Source: Umezawaea sp049997955
GTDB lineage: Bacteria > Actinomycetota > Actinomycetes > Mycobacteriales > Pseudonocardiaceae
Direction of reading: 5' to 3'
Assembly (NCBI GenBank): GCA_049997955.1
Contig: JAEBDY010000008.1
Coordinates: forward strand, 414,295-478,294
Length of the DNA stretch: 64,000 nucleotides
The position numbers were made by a program, and so were the translations under genes. Shown in pieces: positions 63,341 to 64,000 of the stretch (positions are counted from its first letter, which is position 1; each line of letters begins with the position of its first letter). The notes under the pieces were generated by a model that made no database searches, was not told the origin of the DNA, and was given only the letters and a program-made list of their open reading frames with translations.

Positions 63341-63790
63341 GTGGAACTCGACGAGGTCGACTGGAAGCTCATCGGGCTGCTCCAGGAGGACGGGCGGATG
63401 ACGTTCACCGAGCTGGGCAGGCGGGTGTCGCTGTCCGCGCCCGCCGCGACCGAGCGGGTGCGGCGGCTGGAGCAGCTCGGGGTGATCGTCGGGTACCGCG
63501 CGGTCGTCGACGTGCGGCGGTTGGGGCTGCCGATCGAGGCCGTGGTCCGGGTCCGGGTGCGGTCGTTGGACACGCCGCGGTTCCGGGAGCGGATCGTGGT
63601 GCTGCCGCAGGTGCTCGACGCCGACCACGTGACCGGCGACGACTGCTGGGTGCTGCGAGTGGTGTGCCGGTCGACCGGCGACCTGGAGGCGTTCGTCGAG
63701 GTGGCGCAGCGGTACGGGGACACGACCACGTCACTGGTGTTCTCGTCGCCGGTGCGGAACCGGGCGGTCGGGCGGGAGACGTTGGCGTAG
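63341..63790 (+). CDS. Lrp/AsnC-family transcriptional regulator
   Basis: The 149-residue protein from GTG 63341 has an N-terminal winged HTH (LDEVDWKLIGLLQEDGRMTF; LSAPAATERVRRLEQLGVI) and a C-terminal RAM/AsnC ligand domain (HVTGDDCWVLRVVC). It is divergent from the rhodanese gene by 80 bp and may control it; the effector is unknown, commonly an amino acid in this family. Confidence 0.9.
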   Translation: MELDEVDWKLIGLLQEDGRMTFTELGRRVSLSAPAATERVRRLEQLGVIVGYRAVVDVRRLGLPIEAVVRVRVRSLDTPRFRERIVVLPQVLDADHVTGDDCWVLRVVCRSTGDLEAFVEVAQRYGDTTTSLVFSSPVRNRAVGRETLA

Positions 63791-63852
63791 GTGTGCCGGG
63801 GTCTCGGTGCACCAAGAAGGTGGGCGCAGCAAAGGGCACCAACGCAAAAAAG

Positions 63853-63890
63853 CCCTGGCGGAGACCCCATCACTGGGATCCCCGCCAGGG
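63853..63890 (-). terminator. Terminator of the rRNA operon
   Basis: CCCTGGCGG pairs with CCGCCAGGG, with an inner GACCCCAT/GGGATCC stem, and on the minus strand runs into CTTTTTTGC. It lies just after the 5S gene. Confidence 0.9.
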
Positions 63891-63898
63891 AATGATTG

Positions 63899-64000
63899 CC
63901 CCGCGGTGACCTACTCTCCCACACCGTCACCAGTGCAGTACCATCGGCGCAAGAGGGCTTAACTACCGGGTTCGGAATGGGACCGGGTGTTTCCCCTCCG
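63899..64000 (-). rRNA. rrf: 5S ribosomal RNA (3' part; runs off the window)
   Basis: The minus strand reads GGTCCCATTCCGAACCCGG, TAAGCCCTCTTGCGCCGATG, GTACTGCA and GTGTGGGAGAGTAGG, the unmistakable core of 5S rRNA. The 5' end lies outside the window, with 23S and 16S expected further right. Confidence 0.95.

Overview
The window is high-GC actinobacterial DNA. Features of an actinomycete, most likely Pseudonocardiales (Saccharothrix/Lentzea/Actinosynnema-like), include WhiB7 with an AT-hook, a GlnR box upstream of glnA, initiator tRNAs with a C1-U72 mismatch, a Scr1-type DUF5753/DUF397 pair, and gene order shared with Mycobacterium tuberculosis Rv3193c-Rv3198c. I inferred the taxon from gene content alone.

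Region 1 (1-13.4 kb) looks like an integrated island of visibly lower GC. At its left edge, on the minus strand, is a tightly overlapping operon: a PLD/SNF2 helicase, a DUF4391 protein, and the start codon of a further gene that leaves the window. This resembles a DNA-defence or restriction-type system. Next come nested insertion-sequence relics (an IS30-family copy with two frameshifts and a nonsense codon, sitting in an IS3 orfA fragment, which has beheaded a DUF5753 regulator). Then comes a small cluster: NUDIX, zinc-ribbon HTH regulator, 2-oxoglutarate oxygenase, unknown protein, protein with a cysteine-rich tail, and a frameshifted kinase. An excisionase-like protein and a tyrosine integrase follow, and the integrase points at the 3' end of tRNA-Ala(GGC), the probable attachment site.

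Region 2 (13.5-25.7 kb) is mixed metabolism and transport: a DsbA-like thioredoxin, an MFS exporter, a GNAT enzyme, a GT2 glycosyltransferase, HrpB helicase and a DinB protein. It ends in a self-contained oxidation unit: a TetR regulator with a palindromic operator, a cytochrome P450, a [3Fe-4S] ferredoxin, a ferredoxin reductase and a Bcr/CflA exporter.

Region 3 (25.7-35 kb) holds the trans-translation and division genes. tmRNA (ssrA) lies 3 kb from smpB, and prfB-ftsE-ftsX-smpB read in one direction. A NarL-type two-component system sits between. Then come a PadR regulator with a palindrome over its own start codon, a long gene-poor AC-rich stretch with a 7-bp satellite, and two identical initiator tRNA-Met genes.

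Region 4 (35-52.8 kb) is the conserved actinobacterial block UPF0182, PPA1309, YlbL-type Lon protease, zinc metalloprotease, M48-type peptidase, DUF5679, ThiF-like, ABC1 kinase, whiB7, uvrD2 and DUF4191. It is interrupted at 45.3-48.7 kb by accessory DNA: an AbiEi-like protein, a family of degenerate ~160-bp repeats, and a methyltransferase operon. whiB7 has a long leader with an upstream ORF and an intrinsic terminator, the layout expected for antibiotic-responsive attenuation. Region 5 (52.8-64 kb) contains nitrogen control (glnA with a GlnR box; glnE, which adenylylates GlnA), a PiT phosphate transporter, a glutamine amidotransferase, a rhodanese, an Lrp/AsnC regulator, and the 3' part of a 5S rRNA at the right edge.
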